A program made the translations under genes and the position numbers. A stretch of 64,000 nucleotides of DNA from CAVTWS01 sp963732655. GTDB taxonomy: Bacteria; Actinomycetota; Acidimicrobiia; Acidimicrobiales; SHLQ01. The stretch covers positions 1 to 64,000 of the forward strand of contig CAVTAI010000013.1 in NCBI GenBank assembly GCA_963732655.1, read 5' to 3'. Each line of letters opens with the position of its first letter. Position 1 is the first letter of the stretch. Below are positions 26,063 through 35,534 of the stretch, in pieces. The notes under the pieces are model-generated. The model was given only the letters and a program-made list of their open reading frames with translations, was not told the origin of the DNA and ran no database searches.

Positions 26063-27994
26063 ATGATGACCACCAGTGCCGCCGATCTGCAGGTCGGGCG
26101 GGTGCTCGGAGGCCGATACCGGTTGATCGCGTGCATCGGCTCCGGGGCCTCGGCCCACGTGTACCTGGCCGACGACACGACCCTCCGCCGCCGGGTCGCG
26201 GTCAAGATCCTGCGCGCCGCCGTCGCCGGCGAGGACACCTTCCTCCGTCGGTTCCGCGCCGAGGCCCAGGCCGCGGCCGCGTTGAACCACCCCCACATCC
26301 TGGCCGTGCACGACTGGGGCAACGACGACGGCCCCTACCTCGTCACCGAGTACCTGGGTGGGGGCTCGCTCCGGGCCCTGCTCGACTCCGGGACTCGCCT
26401 CACCCCCTCACAGGCGGTCACTGTCGGGCTCGCCGCCGCGCGAGGCCTCGATCACGCCCACCGGCGGGGCCTCGTGCACCGCGACATCAAACCGGCGAAC
26501 CTCCTGTTCGACGAGGAGGGCCGCCTGCGCATCGCCGACTTCGGTCTGGCCCGGGCCCTGGCCGAGGCGTCGGTGACCGAACCCACGGGCAGCGTCATCG
26601 GCACCTACCGGTACGCGTCGCCCGAGCAGGCCAAGGGTCTCCCCGTCGATCAGCGGTCCGACGTGTACGCGTTGGCGCTGGTCCTGTGTGAGGCCGTCAC
26701 GGGCACCGTGCCGTTCGCCGCCGACACCTCCGTGGGCACCCTCATGGCGCGGGTCGACGCCACCCTCGTCCCCCCGATCGAGCTCGGGCCGCTGCGGCCT
26801 GCGGTGGCGCGGGCGGCCGATCCCGATCCCGAGCTCCGCCCCGATGCCGGTGAGTTCGCCACCGCGCTCATGGCGGCCGCCGAAGGCCTGCCCCGACCGA
26901 AACCGCTCCCGCTCGCCGGCGCCATCAGCCCGGCGTCGCGCATCGTCGACCACGGCCGGGATCTCACGGTTGTCGCACCGACCGCTGCGGTCACCACTCC
27001 CACCCGCAACGAATCGGCGACCCCCGAACGGCCGTCGAAGAGAAAGCGTGGCTCGGCCGCGACCGCCCACGAGGTGGCGGCCGGAGACATCCCCGGTCTC
27101 AGCCGGCGCCGCCGGCGCGGGCCTCGCGCTCTGCTGGCCGTGCTCCTGCTCGCCGCGGCCGGCATCGGCGGGTACGCCGTGTGGTCTGCAGTCGCCGGAG
27201 AGAAGACCCACGCCATCCCTGAGGTCATCAGCCTCAGCCCTGAAGAGGCGTCGGAGACGTTGGAAGACCTCGGCTACGACGTGGCGACGGCCGGGGAACG
27301 CAGCCCGCTCGTCGGCGCCGGTCAGGTCATCCGCACCGAACCCGCGGAAGGAATCGAGCTGGCCGAAGGCGAAACGGTCACCCTCGTGGTGTCGGACGGG
27401 CCGCCGCTCGTGCTGCTCCCCGACGTCGCCAACATCACGATCGAGCAGGCGATCGCCCGGCTCGACGAGTACGGCTTGGTCGCCGGCCCTCAGGTGCCGG
27501 GATTCGATGACGTCGTGCCCCCGAACTCGGTCATCCGCCTCGACGTCGCCGACGGCGCGACCGAGCTCCCCCAGGGGTCCGAGGTCACGCTGGTGATCTC
27601 GCAAGGTCCGGCGCCCCGGGCGATCCCCGCCGGGCTGACCGGTCTCACCTACGACGAAGCCGCGGCCCAACTCACCGGGGTCCGCCTCGTACCGGCGCGG
27701 CTCGACGCGTGCAGCGACACCGTCGCCGTGGGTGCGGTCATCTCGGTCAACCCGGCCGAGGGGGTCGAAGTCCCGGCCGACAGTGCGGTCGAGATCAGCG
27801 TCTCCGATGGCCTCTGCGAGGTCGAGGTGCCCAACGTCGATGGCGAGACCTTGGCCGACGCCAAGTCCGAGCTCGAGTTGGCCGGTTTCGAGGTCAACGT
27901 GACCGGCGATGTCGACGGCACCGTCTTTGGGCAGACCCCCGACGCCGGTGCCCTGCTGCGACCCGGCGAGCGGGTGACGATCGCCCTCGCCTGA
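26063..27994 (+). CDS. PknB-type Ser/Thr protein kinase with four PASTA domains
   Basis: A 643-residue protein. The kinase domain covers ~17-275: glycine loop IGSGASAHVYLA, Lys48 in VAVKIL, catalytic HRDIKPANLLF (Asp141), DFG at 159-161 and SPEQAKG in place of APE. A basic linker (SRRRRRGPR) precedes a single membrane helix at ~355-375. Four extracytoplasmic PASTA repeats follow (~381-643), each with the alternating PxVxxxTxxxAxxxL pattern. Such kinases sense muropeptides or lipid II and control growth and division. No division genes are next to it here. The ribosome site before ATG 26063 is weak. Confidence 0.93.
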   Translation: MMTTSAADLQVGRVLGGRYRLIACIGSGASAHVYLADDTTLRRRVAVKILRAAVAGEDTFLRRFRAEAQAAAALNHPHILAVHDWGNDDGPYLVTEYLGGGSLRALLDSGTRLTPSQAVTVGLAAARGLDHAHRRGLVHRDIKPANLLFDEEGRLRIADFGLARALAEASVTEPTGSVIGTYRYASPEQAKGLPVDQRSDVYALALVLCEAVTGTVPFAADTSVGTLMARVDATLVPPIELGPLRPAVARAADPDPELRPDAGEFATALMAAAEGLPRPKPLPLAGAISPASRIVDHGRDLTVVAPTAAVTTPTRNESATPERPSKRKRGSAATAHEVAAGDIPGLSRRRRRGPRALLAVLLLAAAGIGGYAVWSAVAGEKTHAIPEVISLSPEEASETLEDLGYDVATAGERSPLVGAGQVIRTEPAEGIELAEGETVTLVVSDGPPLVLLPDVANITIEQAIARLDEYGLVAGPQVPGFDDVVPPNSVIRLDVADGATELPQGSEVTLVISQGPAPRAIPAGLTGLTYDEAAAQLTGVRLVPARLDACSDTVAVGAVISVNPAEGVEVPADSAVEISVSDGLCEVEVPNVDGETLADAKSELELAGFEVNVTGDVDGTVFGQTPDAGALLRPGERVTIALA

Positions 27995-28083
27995 GACCTT
28001 GGGTCCGGTCCTCGCTGGACCCGCTCGTCGTCTCGACGTCGGTCGTGTTCGACGCCGACGAGGGCGGCCGGTACGTTGTCCCG

Positions 28084-28704
28084 ATGGCACAGACGATCAG
28101 CGAGCGCGAGGACGAATCCGAGTCGAAACGCCTCGAGAGAATCGCCGCGATCATCCTCGGGTTGGCCGCGCTCGTCGCCGCGGTGACGGCGTACCGATCG
28201 GCGCTCGCCGATGGTGATGCCGCGGCCGGATTCGCCGAGTCGAACGCCCATCTGAGCGACGCCAACTTCTTCTACGCGAAGGGCAACGGAGAGCTCACCT
28301 CGGACCAGGACCTGTTTCTCCAACTGATCGTCGCCGAGCAGGGCGGTCAGACGGTGACGGCCGACTACATCGAGAACACCTTGATGAGCGACAACCTCCG
28401 GTCGGCCGTGGAGGATTGGCGCTCCACCGACCTCGCCACTCCGTTCGACGGCGACACCTACGTGCTCCCCGAAGCGATCGGCTTCGGAGATGAGGAGCAG
28501 TTGGCGGCCGAGGAGTCGGCTCGTCAGGCCAAGGACGACGACCAACTCGGCGACAAGTTCGAGCTCGCCGGCGTGCTGCTGGCCATCTGCCTGTTCATGG
28601 CTGGCATCGCGACGCTCTTCGAGGACCGCCAGTTGACCAAGATCCTGCTGGGCGTCGCTGGTGTCAGCCTCGTCGGCGGTGCGGTGGTCAACATCCTCGC
28701 GTGA
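28084..28704 (+). CDS. Membrane protein, DUF4337-like
   Basis: A 206-residue protein with a charged N-terminus (SEREDESESKRLERIA), a first helix at ~20-36, a long soluble region with DANFFYAKGNGELTSDQDLFL, then two C-terminal helices (GVLLAICLFMAGIATLF and ILLGVAGVSLVGGAVVNIL). One-helix-plus-hairpin topology with an intervening coiled segment resembles DUF4337 proteins. The assignment is by layout only. ATG 28084 was selected because upstream codons read antisense; the ribosome site is weak. It lies 89 nt after the kinase. Confidence 0.65.
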   Translation: MAQTISEREDESESKRLERIAAIILGLAALVAAVTAYRSALADGDAAAGFAESNAHLSDANFFYAKGNGELTSDQDLFLQLIVAEQGGQTVTADYIENTLMSDNLRSAVEDWRSTDLATPFDGDTYVLPEAIGFGDEEQLAAEESARQAKDDDQLGDKFELAGVLLAICLFMAGIATLFEDRQLTKILLGVAGVSLVGGAVVNILA

Positions 28705-28726
28705 CGACACGTCACGGCGGTGCGGG

Positions 28727-29143
28727 TCAGCTGGTGAAGGCCCGCATGCGTCGGTAGACCTCGACGACCCGGGCGTCGACATCGTCGGTCTGGGTCGGCG
28801 CCAGGGCCAACAACTTCATCACGTCGCCCTCGGCGCGGATCTGGCCCTTGAGGAACGCCTGCATGAAGGCCTGCACATCGCGTTCGATGAACAGGGCCTT
28901 GGCGATCTCGTGCGCCAGGGTGAGGGTGAGGTCGGCGATGTCGAGATGGCCCTCGTCGATGAACAGCTGGCCCGTGCTCGTGTCGACGTGGCCGTGGATG
29001 GTCTCGTCGTCGAACGGCGACTCGGTCACGACGACGTTGACTCGCACGGCGACGGGCGGGGGCGGGGCGTCGACGGTCACGTCGTCACGCAACCGACGGG
29101 CGGCGGTGATCCACCCGGGGCTCAAGAACTCGTGCCGATCCAT
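28727..29143 (-). CDS. SCP2 sterol-binding domain protein
   Basis: A 138-residue protein. After a short N-terminus it shows the SCP-2 fold: VNVVVTESPFDDETIHGHVD, a strand with FIDEGHLDIADLTLTLAHEIAKALF, and the signature FMQAFLKGQIRAEGDVMKLLAL. SCP-2 domains bind lipids or acyl chains in a hydrophobic tunnel. It sits beside the 26-bp repeat array and divergent from gatC. Confidence 0.8.
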   Translation of the reverse strand: MDRHEFLSPGWITAARRLRDDVTVDAPPPPVAVRVNVVVTESPFDDETIHGHVDTSTGQLFIDEGHLDIADLTLTLAHEIAKALFIERDVQAFMQAFLKGQIRAEGDVMKLLALAPTQTDDVDARVVEVYRRMRAFTS

Positions 29144-29156
29144 GGTCGCTCACCTT

Positions 29157-29260
29157 ATTGCCTACCGACCTCCGGTCGGCCCATTGCCTACCGACCTCCG
29201 GTCGGCCCATTGCCTACCGACCTCCGGTCGGCCCATTGCCTACCGACCTCCGGTCGGCCG
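29157..29260. repeat. 26-bp tandem repeat, four copies, each with a dyad
   Basis: Unit attgcctaccgacctccggt plus cggccc is repeated at 29157, 29183, 29209 and 29235; the last copy differs at its final base. Each unit holds the palindrome CCGACC-TCC-GGTCGG. There are no spacers, so this is not a CRISPR array. It occupies most of the 159-nt divergent region between the SCP2 gene and gatC and could present four identical binding sites or hairpins. Confidence 0.95.
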
Positions 29261-29302
29261 ATGTGAGTCGGGTCGCCGGGCCACCCCATTACGATGCCGG
29301 CC

Positions 29303-29602
29303 ATGTCGAGCATCAGCAGAGACGATGTGGCGCACGTCGCCCACCTGGCCCGGCTGCGCCTCACCGACGAAGAGCTGGATCGTTTCACCGGCCAGCTGGC
29401 GGCGGTGCTCGACCACGCGGCCGATGTGGAAGCGCTCGACGTGTCCGACCTGGAACCGACCGCTCACCCGCTGCCCCTGGCCAACGTGTTCCGCCCCGAC
29501 ATCGTCACGCCGGCGTCGGTCCGGGAGGCCGTTCTGGCCCACGCGCCCGCCGTCGAAGCCGGGCAGTTCCGGGTCCCGCGCATCCTGGGCGAGGCGCCGT
29601 GA
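29303..29602 (+). CDS. gatC: Asp-tRNA(Asn)/Glu-tRNA(Gln) amidotransferase subunit GatC
   Basis: A 99-residue subunit starting MSSISRDDVAHVAHLARLRL, the usual GatC opening, with LDHAADVEALDVSDLEPTAH and the conserved FRPD segment. ATG 29303 was preferred to ATG 29294 by family length; neither has a clear ribosome site. GatC wraps round GatA and GatB and stabilises the complex that amidates mischarged Glu-tRNA(Gln)/Asp-tRNA(Asn). It overlaps gatA by 4 nt. Confidence 0.93.
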   Translation: MSSISRDDVAHVAHLARLRLTDEELDRFTGQLAAVLDHAADVEALDVSDLEPTAHPLPLANVFRPDIVTPASVREAVLAHAPAVEAGQFRVPRILGEAP

Positions 29603-31060
29603 GCGTGATGAGCGCCATCGACATCGCGGCCGCAGTCCGTCGCGGCGAACGCTCCGCGGCTTCCGTGGTCGAGGACCACCTCGACCGCATCGCCGAGCGG
29701 GAACCGGAGATCCACGCCTTCAACCTCGTCACCGCCGATCACGCCCGCGCCACGGCGGCCGACGTCGATCGCCGGGTGGCCGCGGGGGAGGATCCGGGAC
29801 CCCTGGCAGGCGTCCCCGTCGCCTTGAAGGACAACCTGTGCACCCGTGGGGTCGCCACGACGTGCAGCTCCAAGATCTTGCTGGGGTGGGAACCGCCCTA
29901 CGACGCCACGGTGGTCTCCCGGCTGGCGGCCGCGGGCGCCATCATGATCGGCAAGACCAACCTCGACGAGTTCGCCATGGGCAGCTCCACCGAGAACTCG
30001 GCGTTCGGTCCGACCCGCAACCCGCACGACATCAGCCGGGTCCCGGGGGGTTCGAGCGGGGGATCGGCCGCCGCCGTGGCGGCCGGTTTCGCCGCGGTGG
30101 CGCTAGGGAGCGACACCGGGGGATCGATCCGCCAACCGGCCGCCCTGTGCGGTGTGGTGGGGATGAAACCCACCTATGGCGCGGTCAGCCGCTACGGCCT
30201 GATCGCGTTCGCCTCGTCCCTCGATCAGATCGGGCCGTTCGCCCGCACCGGTCGCGGAGAGCGCGGCCGTGTACGACGTCATCTGCGGCCACGATCCGCG
30301 GGACTCCACCTCAGTCGATCGAGCGCGGCCGGTGTCCGGTCACATCGGACGCGGCGTCGAAGGACTCCGAGTCGGTGTGATCACCGAGATGATGGGCACG
30401 GGTACGTCGCCGGATGTCGCGGCCCGAGTCCGCGAGTCAGCGGAGGCGCTGGCCGCCGCTGGGGCCTCGGTCGGGGAGGTGTCCGTACCGTCGTCGATGT
30501 ACGGCCTGTCGGCGTACTACCTGATCGCCCCGGCCGAGGCCTCCAGCAACCTGGCCCGGTACGACGGTGTTCGTTACGGCCGCCGGGTCGAAGCCGCCAC
30601 CACGGCCGAGATGATGGAGGCGACCCGCACCGCAGGTTTCGGCGACGAGGTCAAGCGCCGGATCATGCTCGGCACCTTCGCGTTGTCCGCCGGCTACTAC
30701 GACGCCTACTACGGCAAAGCGCAGCGAGTGCGCACGCTCATCATCCGCGACTTCGAGGCGGCGTACGAGCGGTACGACGTCTTGCTCTCGCCGACCTCAC
30801 CGACCACGGCGTTCGAATTGGGAGCGAAGGTGGATGACCCCTTCACCATGTATCTGAACGACGTGTGCACGATCCCGTCGAACCTGTCGGGGCAGCCGGC
30901 CATCTCGGTGCCGTTCGGCACCGGCGACGACGGATTGCCCGTCGGCGTGCAGGTGCTGGCGCCCTCGCTCGCCGAGCCGCTGATGTACCAGGTCGCCGCG
31001 GCCGTCGAGGCCGCCGCACCCGTCGCAGCGATGCCCATGCCATCAGGAGGCCGGTCGTGA
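29599..31060 (+). CDS. gatA: Amidotransferase subunit GatA (amidase), frameshifted in this sequence
   Basis: The GTG start overlaps the gatC stop; ATG 29608 is an alternative. The Ser-cisSer-Lys triad is visible as Lys77 (VALKDN), Ser152 (PGGSSGGSA) and Ser176 (SDTGGSIRQP). After FASSLDQIGPFART the first frame is lost near 30250. The protein continues in the +1 frame with YDVICGHDPRDSTS through YYGKAQRVRTLI, LSPTSPTTAF and the C-terminal GLPVGVQVLAP. Deleting one G gives ARTVAESAAVYDVI, the family sequence. The gene is normally essential in organisms lacking GlnRS/AsnRS, so a sequence error is likely. It overlaps gatB by 4 nt. Confidence 0.92.
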
Positions 31061-32487
31061 GCCTCACCGAAGGATGGGAACTCGTCGTGGGGCTGGAGGT
31101 CCACTGCGAGCTGGCCACCCAGAGCAAGTTGTTCTGCTCGTGCCCGAACCGGTTCGGCGACGAACCCAACACCAACGTCTGCCCGGTGTGCCTCGGTCTG
31201 CCGGGTTCGCTGCCCGTGCTCAACGCGGCGGCCATCGACGGGGCGATGCGGCTCGGTCGGGCGCTGGGGTGCACGGTCAACTCGGCGGTGTTCGCCCGGA
31301 AGAACTACTTCTACCCGGACATGCCCAAGGACTACCAGGTCACCCAGTACGACCGGCCCACGAACACCGACGGTGCCTTGACCCTGCCCGACGGCACCGT
31401 CGTCGGCATCGAGCGGGCGCACATCGAAGAGGACACCGGCAAGATCACGCACGTCGGGGGCGACGGCCGTATCCACGATTCGTCGCACTCCCTGGTCGAC
31501 TACAACCGGGCCGGCGTGCCCCTCGTCGAGATCGTCTCGCGTCCCGACCTCCGCACCGCCGACCAGGCGCGCGCCTATGTCGACGAGCTGCGGGCCATCG
31601 TCACCGCCCTCGGCGTGTCCGACGCCAAGATGGAGGAAGGCTCGATGCGGGTCGACGCGAACGTCTCCGTGCGCCCGGCCGGCGCCTCGGAGCTGCGTAC
31701 CCGGTGCGAGATCAAGAACATCAACAGCTTGCGCTCGCTCGGGCGGGCCATCGACTACGAGGCCCAGCGCCACGTCGACCTCTACCTCGCCGGCGATCGA
31801 CCGTTCCAGGAGACCCGGCACTGGGACGAAGCGAACGATCGCACCCGACCCGGTCGGTCCAAGGAAGAGGCGGAGGACTATCGCTACTTCCCCGAGCCCG
31901 ATCTCGTCCCGCTCGAACCGAGTGCAGACGATGTCGCGGCCATCGATGCCTCACTCCCCGTCATGCCCGCCGCCCAACGGATCCGGTTGGCGGCCGCCGC
32001 CGGCATCTCGCCCACCGAAGCCGCCCTCGTGGTGGCGCGGGGATCCGACGAGTTCGCCCTCGCGGCGATCGATGCCGGCGCCGATCCACGCCGGGTCCTC
32101 GTCCACCTGGAGAACAACCTTGCCGGAGGCCTGGGCGAGCTGAGCTCGGCGGCCTTCGCGGCGCTGGTGCGGATGGAGGCGGCGGGCGAGCTGTCGGCCA
32201 CCCAGGCCAAGACCGTGCTGGCCGAGCTGGTGTCCGATGGTGGCACGCCCGCCGAGGTGGCATCCCGGCTCGGTTTCGAGGCCATGGCGTCGGGCGAGCT
32301 GGAGCAGATCGTCGACGGCCTGATCGCCGCCCACCCGGACGACTGGGCGACCTACCGGGCCGCCACCGAGGATCGTGACCGCAAGAAGCTGGCCGGGTTC
32401 TTCACCGGGCTCGTCATGAAGGCGACCAAGGGTCAAGCCGACGGACGAATCGTCGCCGAGATCTTGGCCCGCCGTACTGAAGTTTGA
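31057..32487 (+). CDS. gatB: Asp-tRNA(Asn)/Glu-tRNA(Gln) amidotransferase subunit GatB
   Basis: A 476-residue subunit from GTG 31057 with an AGGAGG site inside the end of gatA. GLEVHCELATQSKLFCSC, CPVCLGLPGSLPVLN and the metal/kinase-site segment RKNYFYPDMPKDYQ are diagnostic. VDYNRAGVPLVEIVS and RCEIKNINSL follow. The C-terminal helical and YqeY-like tail ends near KLAGFFTGLVMKATKGQADG. It phosphorylates the mischarged aminoacyl-tRNA and guides ammonia from GatA. The operon gatC-gatA-gatB is complete. Confidence 0.97.
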   Translation: MSLTEGWELVVGLEVHCELATQSKLFCSCPNRFGDEPNTNVCPVCLGLPGSLPVLNAAAIDGAMRLGRALGCTVNSAVFARKNYFYPDMPKDYQVTQYDRPTNTDGALTLPDGTVVGIERAHIEEDTGKITHVGGDGRIHDSSHSLVDYNRAGVPLVEIVSRPDLRTADQARAYVDELRAIVTALGVSDAKMEEGSMRVDANVSVRPAGASELRTRCEIKNINSLRSLGRAIDYEAQRHVDLYLAGDRPFQETRHWDEANDRTRPGRSKEEAEDYRYFPEPDLVPLEPSADDVAAIDASLPVMPAAQRIRLAAAAGISPTEAALVVARGSDEFALAAIDAGADPRRVLVHLENNLAGGLGELSSAAFAALVRMEAAGELSATQAKTVLAELVSDGGTPAEVASRLGFEAMASGELEQIVDGLIAAHPDDWATYRAATEDRDRKKLAGFFTGLVMKATKGQADGRIVAEILARRTEV

Positions 32488-32587
32488 CGTATTGCGGCCG
32501 ATAGAGGTGACGATGCCGCGACTGCGGTGTTGGCTACCCTCGCCTCGGCACGCCCGAGTGGGTGGGCCCAACGGGAGGAAGCACACG

Positions 32588-33139
32588 ATGAAGTTCCGAT
32601 CTTTGCTCGCACTGCTGGCGGTCGTAGCGCTGTTCGCGGCCGGTTGCGGCGGCGATGACGACGATGCCTCTGACGCCATCGACGCGGCAGGCGACGCGGC
32701 GGACGACGCCAGCGACGCCGCCGAGGACGCGGCCGACGACGTCAGCGACGCCGTCGAGGACGCCAGCGACGCGGACGTCGAGGACGTCGTGGCCGGTGAC
32801 TGCGATGACGAAGCGGCGATCAGTGGCGCCTTCAACGGCGTTGGAGACCCGAACTCCTCCCCGGATGAGACGCGGGCCAACTTCGAGCAGGCGATCGAGT
32901 TCTTCGAGAACGCCAGTGACGACGCCCCGGACGATCTCCAGGACGACTTCGAGCTCGTCGGGGGCTACTTCTCGGCCCTTCACGACGTCTTCGACTCGGT
33001 CGACTTCGACACGAGTCAACTGGCGGCGAACCCAGAACTCGCGGTGGAGTTCTCCCAGATCGCGCAGGACTTCGACCCGGCACAGCTGCCCGAGGCCCTG
33101 GGCAACGTCGTTCAGTACATCGGGGAGAACTGCGGCTGA
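32588..33139 (+). CDS. Acidic lipoprotein of unknown function
   Basis: A 183-residue protein. The N-terminus MKFRSLLALLAVVALFAAGC is a lipoprotein signal with the lipobox AAGC (Cys20). The next ~50 residues are extremely Asp/Ala-rich (repeats like DAADDASDAAEDA), probably a flexible acidic linker. A helical domain follows (ETRANFEQAIEFFENA, a motif near DDFELVGGYFSALHDVF). A good GGAGGAA site precedes ATG 32588. It stands between gatB and a convergent MATE gene. The acidic linker gives a strong skew towards GAC codons. Confidence 0.75.
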   Translation: MKFRSLLALLAVVALFAAGCGGDDDDASDAIDAAGDAADDASDAAEDAADDVSDAVEDASDADVEDVVAGDCDDEAAISGAFNGVGDPNSSPDETRANFEQAIEFFENASDDAPDDLQDDFELVGGYFSALHDVFDSVDFDTSQLAANPELAVEFSQIAQDFDPAQLPEALGNVVQYIGENCG

Positions 33140-33154
33140 TCGAGCCGGCGTCGC

Positions 33155-34477
33155 TCAGCCGGCGCCGGTGACCAGCCAAGCCGTGCTGCGGTAACGCGCG
33201 GTCAGGCCGACCAGGCGAGCGGTCAGGAAGACCCCGACCGCCGCCCACAACCAACCGATCCCGAGATCGGCCAGAACCACGATGGTGGCGGCGAGCCCGA
33301 AACACAGGGCCGCCGCCACCATCGCGAACGCCAGGTAACGGGCATCGCCGGCGCCGATCAGCACGCCGTCGAGCGCGAAGACGGCGGCGCCGACCGGCTG
33401 CACGATGGCCACCCACAGCAGCACGAACGCCGCCAGATCCACCACGGCGGTGTCGTCGGTGAAGGCCGAGGCCAGAGGGTGCCGGGCCAACGCCACGGGC
33501 ACCGCCAAGATCACCCCCGACGCCACCCCCCAGTGCACGGTGCGGCGCGCCACCGCTCGGGCGTAGGCGACGTCGCCGGCCCCGAGGGCGTGCCCGACGA
33601 GCGACTGCGCCGCGATGGCCACGGCGTCATGGGCGAAGGCGAGGAAGCTCCACACCTCGTACCCGATCTGATGGGCGGCCAGGTCGACATCACCGATGCC
33701 GGCGGCGACCGCGGTGGCGACGACGAGCGCGCCCCGGAGCGACAAGGTGCGCACCACCAGGTGACCGCCGACGTGGAGGAGGCGGAGCATCGCGCGGAGG
33801 TCCGGCGTCAGGGCGACATCGTGGTGGCGGACTCCGGCGATGATCCACGCCAGGTAGATCGCGGCGCCGGTCCACTGAGCGATCACCGTGGCCAGAGCGG
33901 AGGCGCCGATCCCCTGGTCGAACCCGTAGATGAGCACGAGCTCGATGACCAGGTTCACCATTGCGGTGCCGACGGCGACGAGCAAGGGCCGAGCGGCCTC
34001 CCGGCGTCCCCGCAGGTAGCCGACACCCGCCATCATCACCAGCAGGGCGGGAAGTCCGGGCAGGCTGACGCGAAGGTAGATCTCACCCTGGCGAGCCACG
34101 TTGCCCCGACCGCCGAGCGCTTCGATGATCGTGGGCGCGAGGGGCCACAACACGGCGGCGAGCACGACACCGGACGCAAGAGCCAGCCAGACCGCCTGCA
34201 CCGACTGGTCGGCGGCGTCGCGGGTTCGCCCGGCCCCGAGGAGGCGGGCGACGGACGAGGTCGTCCCGTAGGCCAGGAAGGTCAGCAGGGCGTTGACGGT
34301 CAGCAGGACAGCACTGGCCAGAGCCAGGCCGGCGAGCTCATCGCGGCCCAGGTGCCCCACCACGGCGGTGTCGGTCAGGACATACAGGGGCTCGGCGATC
34401 AACGCCCCGAGCGCCGGTACGGCGAGGCGGAGGATCTCCCGGTTCAGTGACGGCGAGCGTTCGACCCTGTCGATCAC
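33155..34477 (-). CDS. MATE family efflux transporter (DinF-like)
   Basis: A 440-residue protein with 12 predicted membrane helices. ILRLAVPALGALIAEPLYVLTDTAVVGHLG is the classic MATE first helix pair. The repeat in the second half is QIGYEVWSFLAFAHDAVAIAAQSLVGHALG. YGTTSSVARLLGAG also fits. Members export organic cations or drugs using Na+ or H+ gradients, and DinF-type ones are often linked to stress. The GTG start has no clear ribosome site. It is followed, upstream on its own strand, by nothing but a short gap to the secreted lipoprotein gene. Confidence 0.92.
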   Translation of the reverse strand: MIDRVERSPSLNREILRLAVPALGALIAEPLYVLTDTAVVGHLGRDELAGLALASAVLLTVNALLTFLAYGTTSSVARLLGAGRTRDAADQSVQAVWLALASGVVLAAVLWPLAPTIIEALGGRGNVARQGEIYLRVSLPGLPALLVMMAGVGYLRGRREAARPLLVAVGTAMVNLVIELVLIYGFDQGIGASALATVIAQWTGAAIYLAWIIAGVRHHDVALTPDLRAMLRLLHVGGHLVVRTLSLRGALVVATAVAAGIGDVDLAAHQIGYEVWSFLAFAHDAVAIAAQSLVGHALGAGDVAYARAVARRTVHWGVASGVILAVPVALARHPLASAFTDDTAVVDLAAFVLLWVAIVQPVGAAVFALDGVLIGAGDARYLAFAMVAAALCFGLAATIVVLADLGIGWLWAAVGVFLTARLVGLTARYRSTAWLVTGAG

Positions 34478-34518
34478 CCGCCGAGCCTAAACGGCGTGCT
34501 CGATCCCCGGGCCGTGTC

Positions 34519-35253
34519 TCAACCGGTCGCGTGCCACTCGATGACCGGGGCGGTGAACGAGCCCCGGACGATCTTCTGCTCGGCCGACTCCGGGTCGTTC
34601 TGGTCGACGAGGTCGACGTAGTCGATCGTGGCGCACAGGTAGGCGTCGTCGACGGCAAGGATCTCGATCGTGCCCGTTGGACTCCCCGAGTTGTACAGGG
34701 CGTCGCCTCGTTGCCCGATCACCTGGAACGTCAGCGTGTCCAACGCGGCCACGCCTTCGATCACGTCGCCCGCCGCCAGTGGTTCGAGGGGCTCGGTGGC
34801 ATTAAACGAGGTGATGTACGTGACCACGATGGTCTCATCGGCGGCGGGGGTTGGTTCGTCGAAGAACCCCTCGAAGTCGGCGGGGTCGAGGTCGTAGTCG
34901 GCGAGGTAGATGGTGAAGGCGCCGCCACTCTCGTCGACCTGCAGGGCGAGCGCGTCGGTGAAGACGATCGGAGCCAGGGGCACGGTGGGCTCACCGGCGA
35001 ACTCGTTGGCCAGCTGGAGCTCGAACTCGAACGGGGCCACGGGGCAGGCGGCATCCGGCGCTGACGTGGCCTCGTCGGTGGTGTTCTCGGCGTCGTCGAC
35101 GGGGGTCTCGGCGTCGTCGACGGGGGTCTCGGCCGCGTCGTCGGACGGCACGTCGGTGGTGTTCTCGGCGTCGTCGTCCCCGTCGCCGCAGGCGGTCACG
35201 CCCGTCACGGCAAGGACAGCGAGGAGCCAGGCCGCGCGACGTCGGTTCGTCAT
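34519..35253 (-). CDS. FKBP-size secreted lipoprotein, unknown function
   Basis: A 244-residue protein. The signal peptide ends in the lipobox TGVTAC (Cys22). An acidic Thr/Asp linker contains a short duplication (ETPVDDAE twice), followed by a domain of ~175 residues. The domain contains EFELQLANEFAGEPTVPLA and a region resembling an FKBP-like layout (VVTYITSFNATEPLEPLAAG, VIEGVAALDTLTFQVIGQRG). The likeness to peptidyl-prolyl isomerases is layout only. I would not assign the enzyme. Its start overlaps the next upstream gene by 4 nt, so they are co-transcribed. Confidence 0.6.
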   Translation of the reverse strand: MTNRRRAAWLLAVLAVTGVTACGDGDDDAENTTDVPSDDAAETPVDDAETPVDDAENTTDEATSAPDAACPVAPFEFELQLANEFAGEPTVPLAPIVFTDALALQVDESGGAFTIYLADYDLDPADFEGFFDEPTPAADETIVVTYITSFNATEPLEPLAAGDVIEGVAALDTLTFQVIGQRGDALYNSGSPTGTIEILAVDDAYLCATIDYVDLVDQNDPESAEQKIVRGSFTAPVIEWHATG

Positions 35254-35534
35254 GTGACGAGGAAGCCGGCGTAGTCGGCGAGCTCGCTCAGCGCGGTGTG
35301 CCACCACTCGGTGCTGACCACGGCCGACCGGGGCACGCTCTCGAGCAACTCGTCCACGGTGAAGGCGAGTCCGAGGTCGACCGACGCGCCGAGGTTGCGA
35401 AGGTCGAGCAGCGCGTCGATCACGTAGTCGGTGTCGATCACGATGGTCGTGGCCTGCTGGCGCAGGTCGATCACCCACGTCGACAGATCGGCGGCGAGGC
35501 GAACCTCGGCCATCGGAGCGCTGATCGTGTTCAC
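35250..35534 (-). CDS. Small hypothetical protein, 94 aa
   Basis: Start GTG 35534; the stop overlaps the lipoprotein ATG (ATGA). No signal or membrane segment. It has an amphipathic helix region (YVIDALLDLRNLGASVDLGL), a conserved-looking WWHTALSELADYAGF near the end, and no cysteine. I do not recognise a family. The 4-nt overlap and normal codon use support a real gene. Confidence 0.55.
   Translation of the reverse strand: MNTISAPMAEVRLAADLSTWVIDLRQQATTIVIDTDYVIDALLDLRNLGASVDLGLAFTVDELLESVPRSAVVSTEWWHTALSELADYAGFLVT

Noticed and set aside
29157..29260. Possible CRISPR array
   Set aside because: The 26-bp units are directly adjacent with no spacers, and no cas genes are present.
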